Shown here one piece after another: positions 35,512-45,547 of a DNA stretch of 64,000 bases. The DNA is from Planctomycetota bacterium (GTDB lineage Bacteria; Planctomycetota; UBA1135). The notes below the pieces were generated by a model. That model made no database searches. It was not told where the DNA came from and saw nothing but the letters and a program-made list of their open reading frames with translations. Positions within the stretch are counted from its first letter, which is position 1. Every line of letters begins with the position of its first letter. The stretch spans positions 1 through 64,000 of the forward strand of contig JAQBXR010000008.1 of NCBI GenBank assembly GCA_027623295.1, given 5' to 3'. The position numbers and the translations under genes are program-made.

Positions 35512-36840
35512 ATGAAAATCACCATCGTTGGAACTGGATACGTCGGCCTTGTGGCAGGCACCTGCTTTGCCGAAATGGGCAATACCGTTACCTGCATCGA
35601 CATCGATGCGGGAAAGATCGCGCGCCTACAAGAAGGCCACATTCCGATCTACGAGCCCGGCTTGTCCGAGCTTGTGTTGTCGAATGTCCGCCACAACCGT
35701 TTGCTCTTTAGTACTGACTTGAAGAAGGGCGTGGAAGATGCACGCGTTGTATTTATCGCAGTAGGCACGCCATCGGGCGACGATGGTGCCGCGGACTTGA
35801 GCGCAGTTTTCAAGGTAGCTGCGGACATTGGCAAGCATGCGAATGGCCCTAAGTTGATTGTCGATAAATCAACCGTACCTGTAGGTACTGCGGCACGCGT
35901 AAAAGAGCTTTCACAGGCGGAAACCGAACACCTTATGTCGGTTTGCTCGAACCCGGAGTTCTTGAAAGAAGGCGCCGCTATCGATGACTTCCTCAAGCCA
36001 GACCGTGTGGTGATTGGTGCGGAGAACGAGGAAGACTTTGAGATCATGAACGATCTCTACAAGCCATTCGTGCGTAACGGCGCGCCGATCTACAACATGG
36101 ATCCGCTGTCCGCCGAGATGACCAAGTATGCAAGCAACGCCATGCTTGCCACGCGGATTTCCTTCATGAATGAGATTGCCAACATCTGCGATGCGGTTGG
36201 CGCCGACGTCAGCATGGTGCGTCAGGGCATTGGTTCTGACTCACGCATTGGCAAGCCCTTCCTCTACTCCGGTATTGGATACGGCGGTTCCTGCTTTCCG
36301 AAAGATGTGAAAGCCATCATGCATACGGCGCGGGAATACGGCACCAAATTCAAGATTCTGGAAGCTGTAGAAGAGGTCAACAAGGACATGAAATCCCTCA
36401 TGTTACGCCACATGGTGAACCTGTTCGGTGAAGATCTCACCGGCCTCACGATTGGCCTATGGGGTTTGGCGTTCAAGCCTCGCACCGATGACATGCGCGA
36501 AGCTCCAGCGATTACCTTGGCAAAAGGTTTGCTCGCTCGCGGTGCCAACGTTCGTGCAACCGACCCGGAAGCCATCGCCAATGCGCGTGCGCTGATCGGC
36601 GAGGAAGTCACTTACATGGAAGACCCTTACGAGGTCATCGACGGCGCCGACGCACTTATTCTTTGCACCGAGTGGAATGAATACCGTCGCCCAGACTTTG
36701 AGCGCATGGCTGGCATGATGAAGCGCCGTCTGATTTTAGACGGCCGTAACATCTACCCGGCGAGCCTCATGCTCAAGCACGGCTTTGAGCGTTACGGCGT
36801 GGGAATTCCGCCGGTGCACGCTGGTGTAGCCGCTAAATAA
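35512..36840 (+). CDS. ugd: UDP-glucose 6-dehydrogenase
   Basis: This 442-residue enzyme has the NAD loop GTGYVGLVAG at the N-terminus, EFLKEGAAIDDF, the catalytic cysteine at residue 261 in GYGGSCFPKD, and a C-terminal UDP-binding domain (LWGLAFKPRTDDMREAPA). It oxidises UDP-glucose to UDP-glucuronate for surface polysaccharides. It is probably co-transcribed with the sulfatase-fold gene. It is convergent with the haem operon, 15 bp away. Confidence 0.95.
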   Translation: MKITIVGTGYVGLVAGTCFAEMGNTVTCIDIDAGKIARLQEGHIPIYEPGLSELVLSNVRHNRLLFSTDLKKGVEDARVVFIAVGTPSGDDGAADLSAVFKVAADIGKHANGPKLIVDKSTVPVGTAARVKELSQAETEHLMSVCSNPEFLKEGAAIDDFLKPDRVVIGAENEEDFEIMNDLYKPFVRNGAPIYNMDPLSAEMTKYASNAMLATRISFMNEIANICDAVGADVSMVRQGIGSDSRIGKPFLYSGIGYGGSCFPKDVKAIMHTAREYGTKFKILEAVEEVNKDMKSLMLRHMVNLFGEDLTGLTIGLWGLAFKPRTDDMREAPAITLAKGLLARGANVRATDPEAIANARALIGEEVTYMEDPYEVIDGADALILCTEWNEYRRPDFERMAGMMKRRLILDGRNIYPASLMLKHGFERYGVGIPPVHAGVAAK

Positions 36841-36845
36841 GCGGC

Positions 36846-36870
36846 AAGCACACCTCTAGGCAAAGTGCTT
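36846..36870. terminator. Weak inverted repeat between ugd and the haem operon
   Basis: AAGCAC (36846-36851) pairs with GTGCTT (36865-36870) across a 13-base loop. It lies in the gap between convergent stops and extends into the end of the oxidase gene. The stem is only 6 bp and there is no clear U-tract, so the terminator call is tentative. Confidence 0.2.
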
Positions 36871-38223
36871 TGCTTGAATTCTCTCGCTTACCGCGAGAGC
36901 TTGCTTCAACACCGCATTAACGCCGACACCAAATAGGGAGTCACCCGCGAAGTAGAGCCCTGGCAGTTGCCTTTCCCACTGCTGGAAGACGGCAAGCCGC
37001 TCCAAGTGCCCAAGCGCGTACTGCGGAATGCCACCTGCGATACGTCGCATCCATACCCTTTCTGGATCTCCCTGAACCCCAAGCAAGTCACGCAACGGAT
37101 GCAAGGCTGCCTGCTGCAAGGCTTGATCAGAAAGGTTTGCAGCCTCAGGGTCAAAGCTTCCACCAAGCAAAACGCGAAGCTGGACTTTCCCGCTAGGCGT
37201 TTGACTGGGGAAAATCGTACTAGGGTACTGAACGCCCAACGGACGAAATCCTTGACCACGCAAAGCCAAGAAGCCGAAGCCACTTAGCGGATGCGCAACC
37301 TGCTCGCGCGCATAAGCAGCAGTCACCACTTGCAGGGAAGCACCCTGAATTCCCGCAGCGGCACGGCGCAAACTGCCGTCTCCTTCCTCTAACAATTGCG
37401 CGGTCACACATGCAGGAGTTGTGAAAACCACATGGTCGGCCTGTCCCACTTCTTGGCCGCCTCGAAATAAAACCCAAGCCCCATGGCGCCAAACGACTCG
37501 ATCAATTTCGGTGCTTCCGTGGTAAGCAGAGCCCAAGGATTGAGCTGCAACCTGAAGCAGTTGGCCCATACCCTGTGGCAAACTATGTAGCTTGCCGCTG
37601 GTTGTGGGGCTTTCACCAGCCTTCAGCTGAGCCTTCTTTTTGCGCATATGTCGCATCGCACCGCGCAAACAGGACCCCGACTCCGATTCCCACCCAGCCA
37701 TAAGAGGGAATGCCGCTTGCACCGATAAGGCCCGGGCATCGCCACCAAAAATACCGGACACCATGGCGCCAAAAAAAGTATCCGCAACTCCTTTTCCGAA
37801 CCGGCGTGTTGCGAAATCATGAATACTCTCCTCGCCATCCCGCCGCGCGGAGATAAAAGGCTCCCGCATAAGACGAAGCTTTGCGGCGCCCGACAAAAGA
37901 GGAGTGCGCAAAAAACTAAGCGGCCCTGAAGGCAGCAAGTGCAAGCTCCCGTCCTTCAAAAGCCAACGTTGCCCTTGTGCCTCTTCAGCAGGCAAAGCTT
38001 CCAGTCCAAGTTGGTTCACAAAGGCGGCAACCGCTGGTTCTTTATCCAACCAGCCGAGGGGGCCAAGCTCCACCACGTAGCCGTCCTCCTGCACCGTTTG
38101 AACTTTGCCACCCGGGACGCAGTCCTTTTCAAGCACCGCAACCTTTATCCCCACTTGTCGCAAAAAACTTGCACAGCCTAAGCCACTTAACCCAGCACCA
38201 AGAATTGCAACGTCGGTCTTCAC
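36856..38223 (-). CDS. hemY: Protoporphyrinogen oxidase, HemY type
   Basis: This 455-residue FAD protein has the dinucleotide motif AILGAGLSGLGCASFL at the N-terminus, the GGKVQT and GYVVELGP segments of the amine-oxidase/PPO family and a C-terminal FAGDSLFGVGVNAVL. It oxidises protoporphyrinogen IX to protoporphyrin IX, using oxygen in known HemY enzymes. It is the last gene of the haem operon and overlaps hemH by 4 bp. An oxygen-independent HemN upstream plus HemY is a mixed pathway. Confidence 0.9.
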   Translation of the reverse strand: MKTDVAILGAGLSGLGCASFLRQVGIKVAVLEKDCVPGGKVQTVQEDGYVVELGPLGWLDKEPAVAAFVNQLGLEALPAEEAQGQRWLLKDGSLHLLPSGPLSFLRTPLLSGAAKLRLMREPFISARRDGEESIHDFATRRFGKGVADTFFGAMVSGIFGGDARALSVQAAFPLMAGWESESGSCLRGAMRHMRKKKAQLKAGESPTTSGKLHSLPQGMGQLLQVAAQSLGSAYHGSTEIDRVVWRHGAWVLFRGGQEVGQADHVVFTTPACVTAQLLEEGDGSLRRAAAGIQGASLQVVTAAYAREQVAHPLSGFGFLALRGQGFRPLGVQYPSTIFPSQTPSGKVQLRVLLGGSFDPEAANLSDQALQQAALHPLRDLLGVQGDPERVWMRRIAGGIPQYALGHLERLAVFQQWERQLPGLYFAGDSLFGVGVNAVLKQALAVSERIQAKHFA

Positions 38224-39203
38224 TTTTCCAGTGTTTCCACAACGATGGACTTCAAGATGGCAATGAGCGAGGCATCGGTGTTGAACACGGCAACTCGGGA
38301 GTAATGCTTCACTCCACTCTCCAAGGCTTCGTCGCGCAACTCTTGATCGATCTCATACAAAGTCTCGATGTGATCGTTCACAAAGGATAAGGGAAGCACC
38401 ACGATGTTCTCGACACCCTCAGCGCCAAGTCTTTGCAAGGTTTCAACCGTCGCTGGCTTCACCCACGCGGTCGGTGTTGCGCGTGATTGATAAGCCAAAG
38501 TTAACGCTAGGTCTTGCGGCAATCGCTCGCGCAGACCCGCGACACAGTCTTCGATTTCATCGACATAAGGGTCGCCGGCTTTGACGTACGAAACCGGCAA
38601 TCCATGGGCAGAAATCACCAAGTGAGGTGCCTGAGTTGAGTCCCGGCGAGCAAGCTCTAGTGCCTCCATAGTCATAGCAGTCACGGCATCTAAATAATCG
38701 GGACGCGAGCCCCAACGCATGACTTTGGTGACTCGATGAGCGTCAACACCCTGCTGCTTCATGCACCGATCCAAGTCGACAAAAATGGCCTTGGTACTTG
38801 CCGTGCTGTATTGAGGGAACATCGGAAGAGCAATCCAGCGTTCACAGCCATCTGCGATGGATTGGCGCAAGGCTTCCGCCACCGTCGGCGGGGTGTATGC
38901 CATTGCGGCGTAACATCGAAAATCTCCTTGATTCTGCAAAGCCGTCTGCAGCAAGCTCGCTTGCTCGATAGTGATGCCATTGTTCGGGGAACTACCACCA
39001 ATCTTTTGATACTGCGCTCTGACAACGGGAGCGCGACGCTTGGCCACCCAGTGTGCAAGCGGTTTACGGAACCATGAAATCGGCGCCGGCAACTGCACCA
39101 AATAAGGATCCTGGAACAGATTACTAATGTACGACTGCACCTCATCGAGGCTCAGAGGTCCACCCATCTGCAAAAGCAGGACTCCGGTGCGCGGTTGATT
39201 CAT
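38220..39203 (-). CDS. hemH: Ferrochelatase (protoporphyrin or coproporphyrin)
   Basis: This 327-residue protein has VLLLQMGGPLSLDEV, the metal/active-site segment VISAHGLPVSYVKAGDPY, LAYQSRATPTAWVKP and VLPLSFVNDHIETLYEID. It inserts Fe2+ into the porphyrin ring. It overlaps hemN and hemY by 4 bp each. The presence of HemN upstream favours the protoporphyrin route rather than the coproporphyrin route. Confidence 0.94.
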   Translation of the reverse strand: MNQPRTGVLLLQMGGPLSLDEVQSYISNLFQDPYLVQLPAPISWFRKPLAHWVAKRRAPVVRAQYQKIGGSSPNNGITIEQASLLQTALQNQGDFRCYAAMAYTPPTVAEALRQSIADGCERWIALPMFPQYSTASTKAIFVDLDRCMKQQGVDAHRVTKVMRWGSRPDYLDAVTAMTMEALELARRDSTQAPHLVISAHGLPVSYVKAGDPYVDEIEDCVAGLRERLPQDLALTLAYQSRATPTAWVKPATVETLQRLGAEGVENIVVLPLSFVNDHIETLYEIDQELRDEALESGVKHYSRVAVFNTDASLIAILKSIVVETLEK

Positions 39204-40588
39204 ATCGTACGTGAATATCGTCCCTGCTTAAGTTGCTGCTCTAAGTACCGGTCAAACAACATGCACACATTGCGCAAAAAATGTCGCCCTAAATCCGTCA
39301 CGACTAACTCTTCTTCATTGCGCATTACGAGGCCATCCGTTTCAAACTCAGCCAAGGCTTCCCATGCTTCTGCAAAGTGTTCTTTGAAGGGCTTGCCAAT
39401 CATGGATTCCGCTTGCGCATAGGCCACTCTCTGATTGCACATGAGCCGTTCGATTACGATTTTTCGTACTTGGTCATCGAGATCAAGTGCATGCCCTTTC
39501 GATACCGCACTCGAACCGTTATCCAAACTTTCATTCCAACGGTTTAGCTTGGTGTGGTTTTGCATGAAGGCATGCCCAACCTCGCTAATCGCGGACATTC
39601 CAAAGCCCACGTAATCCGACGCCGGCTTCACGGTATATCCCATGAAGTTCCGATACAAACGATGCTCATCCACTGCCACCGCCATTTCATCTTCAGGCAA
39701 AGCGAAATGATCAAAGCCGATCTCTCGATATCCGCCCTCTTTACTTAAGCGACGCGAAGCTGTGCGCAGCAATTCGATCTTCAACTCCGACGCTGGCATT
39801 AAATCTTCTGGCATACGCTCTTGATGCTTATGCAACCAAGGCACGTGCGCATAAGAATAAATCGCCAGGCGATCTGGACGCATACGCAAGACTTCATCCA
39901 AAGTGAAATTCCATGTGTCCATGGTTTGCCCAGGCAGCCCATAAATCAAATCGAAATTGACACTGTTGAAGCCAAGAGCGCGCGCTTTGTTGAGCACGTG
40001 CTCGGTTTGAGCAACTGTCTGATGACGATTGATTAAATCTTGCACCCCAGGATCAAGGTCTTGCACTCCAAGGCTCATGCGACGAAAACCAAGGCGCGCC
40101 AGAGTTTCCAACTGCGTGTCCGTCGTCACCGGTGGGTGCACTTCAATCGAGAGCTCTGCATCGGGCAGGATTTCGAACTGCTCATTTAGCTTCGACCAAA
40201 CTCTCTCCAACTCTTCCGGAGGTAGATGAGTAGGCGTGCCTCCGCCCCAATGAATGCCGCTCACTTTACGACGATCAGGAAGATGCCCCGCTACCTGCTC
40301 AATTTCCTTCTCTAACCGAGCAAGATATTCCTGAAGGACGTCGTCGCGACTTGATATGACGACATTGCATGCACAGAACAGACAACGCTTTACGCAAAAA
40401 GGAAGGTGGACATAGAGCGCCAAGGGAGCACTACTATTCTGATTGGCTTCCTTTAAGGCAGCATGCCAATGAGTTTCCTGAAAGGCGTCGCTCCACACAG
40501 GTGCCGTCGGATACGAGGTATACCTCGGGCCCGTGCAATCGTATTTCTCGACCAGCGCTGCGGGAAGATTAACTTGGTTGGCTTGCAT
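39200..40588 (-). CDS. hemN: Oxygen-independent coproporphyrinogen III dehydrogenase
   Basis: This 462-residue radical SAM enzyme has the cluster motif CVKRCLFCAC (CxxxCxxC plus the extra Cys of true HemN), an N-terminal GPRYTSYPTAPVW, GGGTPTHLP and SLGVQDLDPGVQ. The N-terminal tripwire-like extension and full length distinguish it from HemW. It decarboxylates two propionates of coproporphyrinogen III without oxygen. It overlaps hemE by 20 bp. Confidence 0.94.
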   Translation of the reverse strand: MQANQVNLPAALVEKYDCTGPRYTSYPTAPVWSDAFQETHWHAALKEANQNSSAPLALYVHLPFCVKRCLFCACNVVISSRDDVLQEYLARLEKEIEQVAGHLPDRRKVSGIHWGGGTPTHLPPEELERVWSKLNEQFEILPDAELSIEVHPPVTTDTQLETLARLGFRRMSLGVQDLDPGVQDLINRHQTVAQTEHVLNKARALGFNSVNFDLIYGLPGQTMDTWNFTLDEVLRMRPDRLAIYSYAHVPWLHKHQERMPEDLMPASELKIELLRTASRRLSKEGGYREIGFDHFALPEDEMAVAVDEHRLYRNFMGYTVKPASDYVGFGMSAISEVGHAFMQNHTKLNRWNESLDNGSSAVSKGHALDLDDQVRKIVIERLMCNQRVAYAQAESMIGKPFKEHFAEAWEALAEFETDGLVMRNEEELVVTDLGRHFLRNVCMLFDRYLEQQLKQGRYSRTI

Positions 40589-41591
40589 GCTGATTTACCG
40601 CGTCCTTCAGGACTTGAAGGTTTTCGATGGGGGTTTGTGGGAGCAGCCCATGTCCCAAGTTGAAGACGTGTCCCGGGCGTTGGGCATTGGCTTCCAGAAT
40701 GGACCGGACCGCGCTTCTAACTTGACTCGCATCGCCGAGGAGGACTCCAGGATCCAGGTTGCCTTGCACTGGAAAATCTCCTAAAAACTCGCGCGACTTT
40801 GCAAAAGGCATACGCCAATCGAGGCTGATGGCATCGGCGCCAGTCTCGGGCATGGTCTCTAGTAAATGGGCACCATCTTTCACCAAGTAAAGCAGGGGTA
40901 CCTTGCCCTTCAGTGCATTGAAAATACGTTGCACTGCTGGAAGTGCGAAACGACGGTAAGTCCTTTCATCGAGCAAACCAGCCCAAGTATCAAACAGTTG
41001 CACTGCTTCCGCTCCGGCGTTGATTTGCATTTCAAGATAGGAAATCGTCATGTCCGCTAGACGCGCTAGCAAATCCCCGAAAAAGGAACCTTCCTGATAC
41101 ACGGCAGCACGCAATCGAGCATGCTCACGACTTCCACCACCACCCAGCAGGTAGGACGCCATCGTAAAAGGTGCTCCGGCAAAACCGAGCATGGTGCATT
41201 CTGGATTCAGCTTGGCGATAACCAAACGAATGGCTTCTGCAACATGGCTAAGCTCACCTCCTTCCACCGGTTTCACGCGATGTAAATCTTCCGCACCTTG
41301 CAAGGGGCGTTCAAACACCGGGCCGGGGCGAAAGTCGATGCCGAAGTCTAACGGCATTAAGGGAGTAAGGATGTCTGCAAACAGGATGGCGCCATCCCAG
41401 CCAAAGCGTTCGATGGGCTGCAAAGTAACCTTGGCTGCCAACTCCGGTGTGCTAGCCATCTTGACGAAACCATGCTCTTCCTTCAGTGCACGATACTCCG
41501 GAAGCACGCGACCGGCCTGGCGCATTAACCAAATTGGAGTGCGTTCAACATGTTCTCCATTTAAGGCACGTAAGAGAATTTTTTGACTCAA
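40569..41591 (-). CDS. hemE: Uroporphyrinogen decarboxylase
   Basis: This 340-residue protein has the N-terminal TPIWLMRQAGRVLPEYR signature, with active-site Arg residues, and later FAGAPFTMASYLL. It converts uroporphyrinogen III to coproporphyrinogen III. The length is normal. It overlaps hemL by 4 bp and hemN by 20 bp. Confidence 0.96.
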   Translation of the reverse strand: MSQKILLRALNGEHVERTPIWLMRQAGRVLPEYRALKEEHGFVKMASTPELAAKVTLQPIERFGWDGAILFADILTPLMPLDFGIDFRPGPVFERPLQGAEDLHRVKPVEGGELSHVAEAIRLVIAKLNPECTMLGFAGAPFTMASYLLGGGGSREHARLRAAVYQEGSFFGDLLARLADMTISYLEMQINAGAEAVQLFDTWAGLLDERTYRRFALPAVQRIFNALKGKVPLLYLVKDGAHLLETMPETGADAISLDWRMPFAKSREFLGDFPVQGNLDPGVLLGDASQVRSAVRSILEANAQRPGHVFNLGHGLLPQTPIENLQVLKDAVNQHASQPS

Positions 41592-42898
41592 CGACTTTCC
41601 TCAAGAGCTGCCGAAAAGGCTCCCGCAGCGTGTTCTAAATCAGAATGGTGCATGGCCAGGTTTAGGAACCCAACCTCAAAAGCGGACGGCGCAATCATGA
41701 CCCCGCGCTTCAAAAGTGCATGAAAGAAGCGTGCATGGCGATCGCCTCCCTCTTGCGGAATCGCAGCAAAACTCCGAGGAACTTGCTGCGAACCAAAACA
41801 TAACCAGAACAGGGACCCTTCCCGCACCAAGCAGAGTGGTGCTCCGGCCTCGTTCTCACGAGCAATCAAAGGCATTAACAAGTCTTCCCAAGCTTGGCCT
41901 AGTTCTTCAAGCTTGGCCCAAGCATCTTCCGCCTGCAAAGTGTTTAGTGTGGCTAAGCCGGCAGCCATTCCAAGTGGGTTGCCGCTGAGAGTTCCAGCTT
42001 GATACACACCTCCATCTGGGCTGATGAGATTCATTAACGCTGCAGATCCACCGTAGGCACCGACTGGCAAACCGCCTCCAATAACCTTGCCGTAGGTGAC
42101 AAGATCGGCGTCGATGTTGGCCACGGCACAAAAACCACCTGAGGCAATACGGAATCCAGTAATGACTTCATCGACCACCAAAAGGGTGCCGTGATTTCGG
42201 GTCAGGCGGCGTAACTCCGCCCACCACTCTTTACGTTGGGGCAGTAAACCACAGTTTGCAGGAATCCCTTCCACAAAAACTGCGGCGGTTAGGTCTCCGT
42301 TTTGGGCAAACCAAACTCGCAGGGCTTCCTCATCATCTAAGGGAAGAACATCGGTGAGAGAGGAACAAGACCCAGGCACGCCCGCGGAAGAACTCTCACC
42401 AAAGGTCGCCAATCCTGATCCAGCTTTCACTAAAAAGGAATCGGCGTGGCCGTGATAGCAGCCATCGAACTTCAACATTAGGTCACGCCCGGTTGCTGCC
42501 CGCGCAAGACGCAAGGCAGACATGGTGGCTTCAGTGCCGGAGTTTACGAAGCGGATTTTTTCTACCACTGGAGACAGGGCGCAAATCAGTTCTGCTAGTT
42601 CCGTTTCGGCAAGGCATGGAGCGCCAAAACTGGGGCCGCGCGCTGCTGCTTGTTGTACCGCCAACACCACGGCTGGCGGAGCGTGGCCCAATATCAACGG
42701 GCCCCAGGAGCCGACAAAGTCCAGGTATTCGTTGCCATCGACTGTTTTGACTCGGCAACCGGAAGCCGATTCGAAAAACAATGGATTCCCTCCAACCGAA
42801 CGATAAGTGCGCACTGGGGAGCTCACTCCACCAGGCATGACCGCTTCCGCGCGTTGAAAGAGCTGGGCAGAAACTTCTGTAGAGCGTGCTGTTTTCAT
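41588..42898 (-). CDS. hemL: Glutamate-1-semialdehyde 2,1-aminomutase
   Basis: This protein of about 436 residues is a class-III PLP enzyme. The PLP lysine sits in TYGKVIGGGLPVGAYGG and the N-terminal PGGVSSPVR is typical of HemL. It forms 5-aminolevulinate from glutamate-1-semialdehyde, the second enzyme of the C5 pathway. I prefer ATG 42898, which overlaps the hemB stop as ATGA. An ATG three codons earlier is also open. Confidence 0.95.
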   Translation of the reverse strand: MKTARSTEVSAQLFQRAEAVMPGGVSSPVRTYRSVGGNPLFFESASGCRVKTVDGNEYLDFVGSWGPLILGHAPPAVVLAVQQAAARGPSFGAPCLAETELAELICALSPVVEKIRFVNSGTEATMSALRLARAATGRDLMLKFDGCYHGHADSFLVKAGSGLATFGESSSAGVPGSCSSLTDVLPLDDEEALRVWFAQNGDLTAAVFVEGIPANCGLLPQRKEWWAELRRLTRNHGTLLVVDEVITGFRIASGGFCAVANIDADLVTYGKVIGGGLPVGAYGGSAALMNLISPDGGVYQAGTLSGNPLGMAAGLATLNTLQAEDAWAKLEELGQAWEDLLMPLIARENEAGAPLCLVREGSLFWLCFGSQQVPRSFAAIPQEGGDRHARFFHALLKRGVMIAPSAFEVGFLNLAMHHSDLEHAAGAFSAALEESR

Positions 42899-43887
42899 GA
42901 CAACCATCCCTCTCTTGCAATCCGGCTGGCGTGATAAGTCACGATGAGATCGGACCCAGCGCGGCGCATGCTACCGAGGATTTCGAGCACCATTGTACGT
43001 TCATCAGCCAAGCCTTCCTTGACCGCAAGTTGCACCATGGCGTATTCGCCGCTCACGTTGTAAGCCACCACCGGTACATCTGCAATTTCGGAGACCAGAC
43101 GAACAATATCGAGGTAGGCAAGCGCAGGCTTCACCATGACCATGTCGGCACCCTCCTCTAAATCGAGTTGCACCTCACGCAGGGCTTCCCGTGTATTCCG
43201 CGTATCCATCTGATAACTGCGTCGATCTCCAAAACCTGGGGAAGATCCTGCAGCCTCCCGGAATGGTCCATAGAAGCTGCTTGCATATTTCGCGGAGTAA
43301 GCAAGGATGCCTGTGTTCTCGAAACCCTGGCCATCGAGATGGCTCCGAATGGCTCCAATGCGGCCATCCATCATGTCCGACGGGCAAATAAAATCAGCAC
43401 CAGCCTGTGCAAGAACACCCGCCATCTCAGCTAGGGCGAACACGCTCTGGTCATTCACCACTTGCCCCCCTTCCACAAATCCACAATGACCGTGATCGGT
43501 GTAAGGGCATAAACAAACGTCGGTCATTACGCAGAGGTCATCGCCGAAGTTTTGCTTCAAGAGCTGCACCGCTTGGGGCACCTCTCCTTGAGCATCAAAA
43601 GCGCCGGAAGCCTTTGCATCTTTAGCTTCTGGGACGCCAAACAACATGACCGCACGGACGCCTAAGTTTAAGTCACGATCCACCTTCATCAGCAAGCGAT
43701 CGGCACTCAAACGTGCAATTCCAGGCAGGCTGGCAATCGGCTCTACGCGATCTTTACCAGGAACCACAAAGTGCCCTTGGACCAAACGTCGCAATGGCAA
43801 ATCGCCTTCTGCAATCATCTCTCGAAGATTAGCATTACGACGAAGGCGTCGAGGCCGGTGTGTCAGGGAAAGGGATGGGTCAGGCAT
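42895..43887 (-). CDS. hemB: Porphobilinogen synthase (5-aminolevulinate dehydratase)
   Basis: This 330-residue enzyme has the Zn-binding cysteine-rich loop DVCLCPYTDHGHCG, the Schiff-base lysines in YSAKYASSFYGPFREA and MVMVKPALAYLDI, and PSDMMDGRIGAIR. The three cysteines in the loop indicate the Zn2+-dependent type. It condenses two 5-aminolevulinates. It overlaps hemD by 8 bp. Confidence 0.96.
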   Translation of the reverse strand: MPDPSLSLTHRPRRLRRNANLREMIAEGDLPLRRLVQGHFVVPGKDRVEPIASLPGIARLSADRLLMKVDRDLNLGVRAVMLFGVPEAKDAKASGAFDAQGEVPQAVQLLKQNFGDDLCVMTDVCLCPYTDHGHCGFVEGGQVVNDQSVFALAEMAGVLAQAGADFICPSDMMDGRIGAIRSHLDGQGFENTGILAYSAKYASSFYGPFREAAGSSPGFGDRRSYQMDTRNTREALREVQLDLEEGADMVMVKPALAYLDIVRLVSEIADVPVVAYNVSGEYAMVQLAVKEGLADERTMVLEILGSMRRAGSDLIVTYHASRIAREGWLS

Positions 43888-44599
43888 GGTTTAAGAATTC
43901 CGTCAGAGCCTCGGGAGTGGGTTCTTCTAGGCACCCGAAAAGTGGGAACTGCGCGGCTTGGGCAGCATCCCTAGTCGTCTCACCAATGGCAAGCACCGGA
44001 TAATCGGCAGGAGTCTCAACTCGTTCCACTAAGCTTTCCACACCACTCGGTGAGAACAGGAAAATGGGTAAGTGCGGTGCCGGGGGTGGACCGGGCAAGC
44101 TTTGATTTCGGTAGGCCGCAACCTCCACCAAGCTTCTTCCGCTAGCGACCAATCGGGTCGCCAACTCAGGACGCGGAGTTTCGGCACCAAAAAACACCAA
44201 AGAACCCAACACTGGGTCACTGAGGAAAACCTCGGCTAGGGAATCTCCATTTCTCCTTGGGGCTACGTAATCTGCATGCCTACCCTTAAGCGCTCCTTTT
44301 CCAGCGCTCAGTAAAGCTGCCGACTGAGTTCCAATGACAGCGTATTTACAACTCGGTAACTGGCCGCTGCTTTGGCAGAAGTCAAACCATTGCAACAAGC
44401 CGTTTCTGCTGGTAATAAACAGGCAGTCTTGCTCACCAAGATGACGTAGGAGGGTGCTGTTCTCTGAAGAAAGTGGCAAGGGACTTTGCTGTAGCAAGGG
44501 AAGGGCTCGGCCAATCCAACCCGCATGCGAGGCCGCTTCAAGCCAATCGACGCAATGGTCCTCTGCACGGCCAATCCAAAGGACTGGCGAAGTCTCCAC
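43880..44599 (-). CDS. hemD: Uroporphyrinogen-III synthase
   Basis: This 239-residue protein of the poorly conserved HemD family is identified by position between hemC and hemB. Supporting segments are DCLFITSRNGLLQWF, YAVIGTQSAALL, VFFGAETPRPELATRL and FLFSPSGVESLVE. It closes hydroxymethylbilane with ring-D inversion. It starts with GTG sharing one base with the hemC stop (TAGTG). Confidence 0.88.
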   Translation of the reverse strand: METSPVLWIGRAEDHCVDWLEAASHAGWIGRALPLLQQSPLPLSSENSTLLRHLGEQDCLFITSRNGLLQWFDFCQSSGQLPSCKYAVIGTQSAALLSAGKGALKGRHADYVAPRRNGDSLAEVFLSDPVLGSLVFFGAETPRPELATRLVASGRSLVEVAAYRNQSLPGPPPAPHLPIFLFSPSGVESLVERVETPADYPVLAIGETTRDAAQAAQFPLFGCLEEPTPEALTEFLNHA

Positions 44600-45531
44600 T
44601 AGGCTTCCTCGTTGGACAACAAGGCTTCTAAACAGGCCTTGATGAGAGTATCGTCTTGTTCGCCATGTACATCGGCACTACGCAAGCTAGGGAAGGAAGG
44701 TCGCTTTTGCTCTTCTTCGTTAGGTCCTAAAGCGGCCATCAAACGCATAGTCTCGCCTTCGACCACGGAAGTCGCACCTAAGGGTAGACCGCAACCGCCG
44801 CCAAGGGCACGCAACATGGCACGCTCAAGCTTTACGCCTCTTGCACTTTCCGGGTGATGCAAAGTTGACAGGAGACCCTTTGTTGTAGAGTCATCCTGGC
44901 GACATTCCAAAGCCAAGGCGCCTTGACCTGGAGCGCCTGGCCACTTCCATGGATCTAACTTTACCACCGTGAAGGCAGAGAGATCCAAATCTAAGCGACG
45001 CAGGCCGGCGCCGGCTAGGAGGATGGCGTCGTACTCTCCATCCGCTAGCTTGGCCAACCGGGTTGGAACATTGCCGCGCAATAAAGTGGGCACCACATTG
45101 GGTGCATAGTGATTCAAGAAAGCTAAACGTCGGGCGGCGGAGGTTCCCACGCGCGAAAAATCATGGAGAGGAATGAGGCTTGGTGCCGATGGTGTGTAAG
45201 CCTTAGGGCGTATCACTAACCAATCTCGCGTTTCTTCGCGAACAGGAATTGCCGCAAGACAAAGACCTGGAGTTTGCTCTGCTGGCAAGTCCTTTAAGGA
45301 ATGCACGGCATAATCAGCATCGCCGCTGAGAACTGCATCTTGAACTTCCTTGGTGAATAGACCGATACTCCCAACATCAGCCAGCGCAACATCGGTCCGT
45401 TGATCACCAATGGTCCGGACGATATGCAGTTCGGATTTTATTCCGTGGGATTGCTCTAGGTGAGCAGCAACCCATTTCGACTGCGTTGTCGCGAGATCAC
45501 TTCCCCGTGTAGCTAAGCGCAATAGATCCAA
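44599..45531 (-). CDS. hemC: Hydroxymethylbilane synthase
   Basis: This 310-residue enzyme has the N-terminal LRLATRGSDLATTQS, VHSLKDLP, RVGTSAARRLAFL with its binding arginines, and GGGCGLPLGA carrying the dipyrromethane-cofactor cysteine. It polymerises four porphobilinogens. It starts 16 bp after hemA. Confidence 0.96.
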   Translation of the reverse strand: MDLLRLATRGSDLATTQSKWVAAHLEQSHGIKSELHIVRTIGDQRTDVALADVGSIGLFTKEVQDAVLSGDADYAVHSLKDLPAEQTPGLCLAAIPVREETRDWLVIRPKAYTPSAPSLIPLHDFSRVGTSAARRLAFLNHYAPNVVPTLLRGNVPTRLAKLADGEYDAILLAGAGLRRLDLDLSAFTVVKLDPWKWPGAPGQGALALECRQDDSTTKGLLSTLHHPESARGVKLERAMLRALGGGCGLPLGATSVVEGETMRLMAALGPNEEEQKRPSFPSLRSADVHGEQDDTLIKACLEALLSNEEA

Positions 45532-45547
45532 AGCAACATTCCTAAGA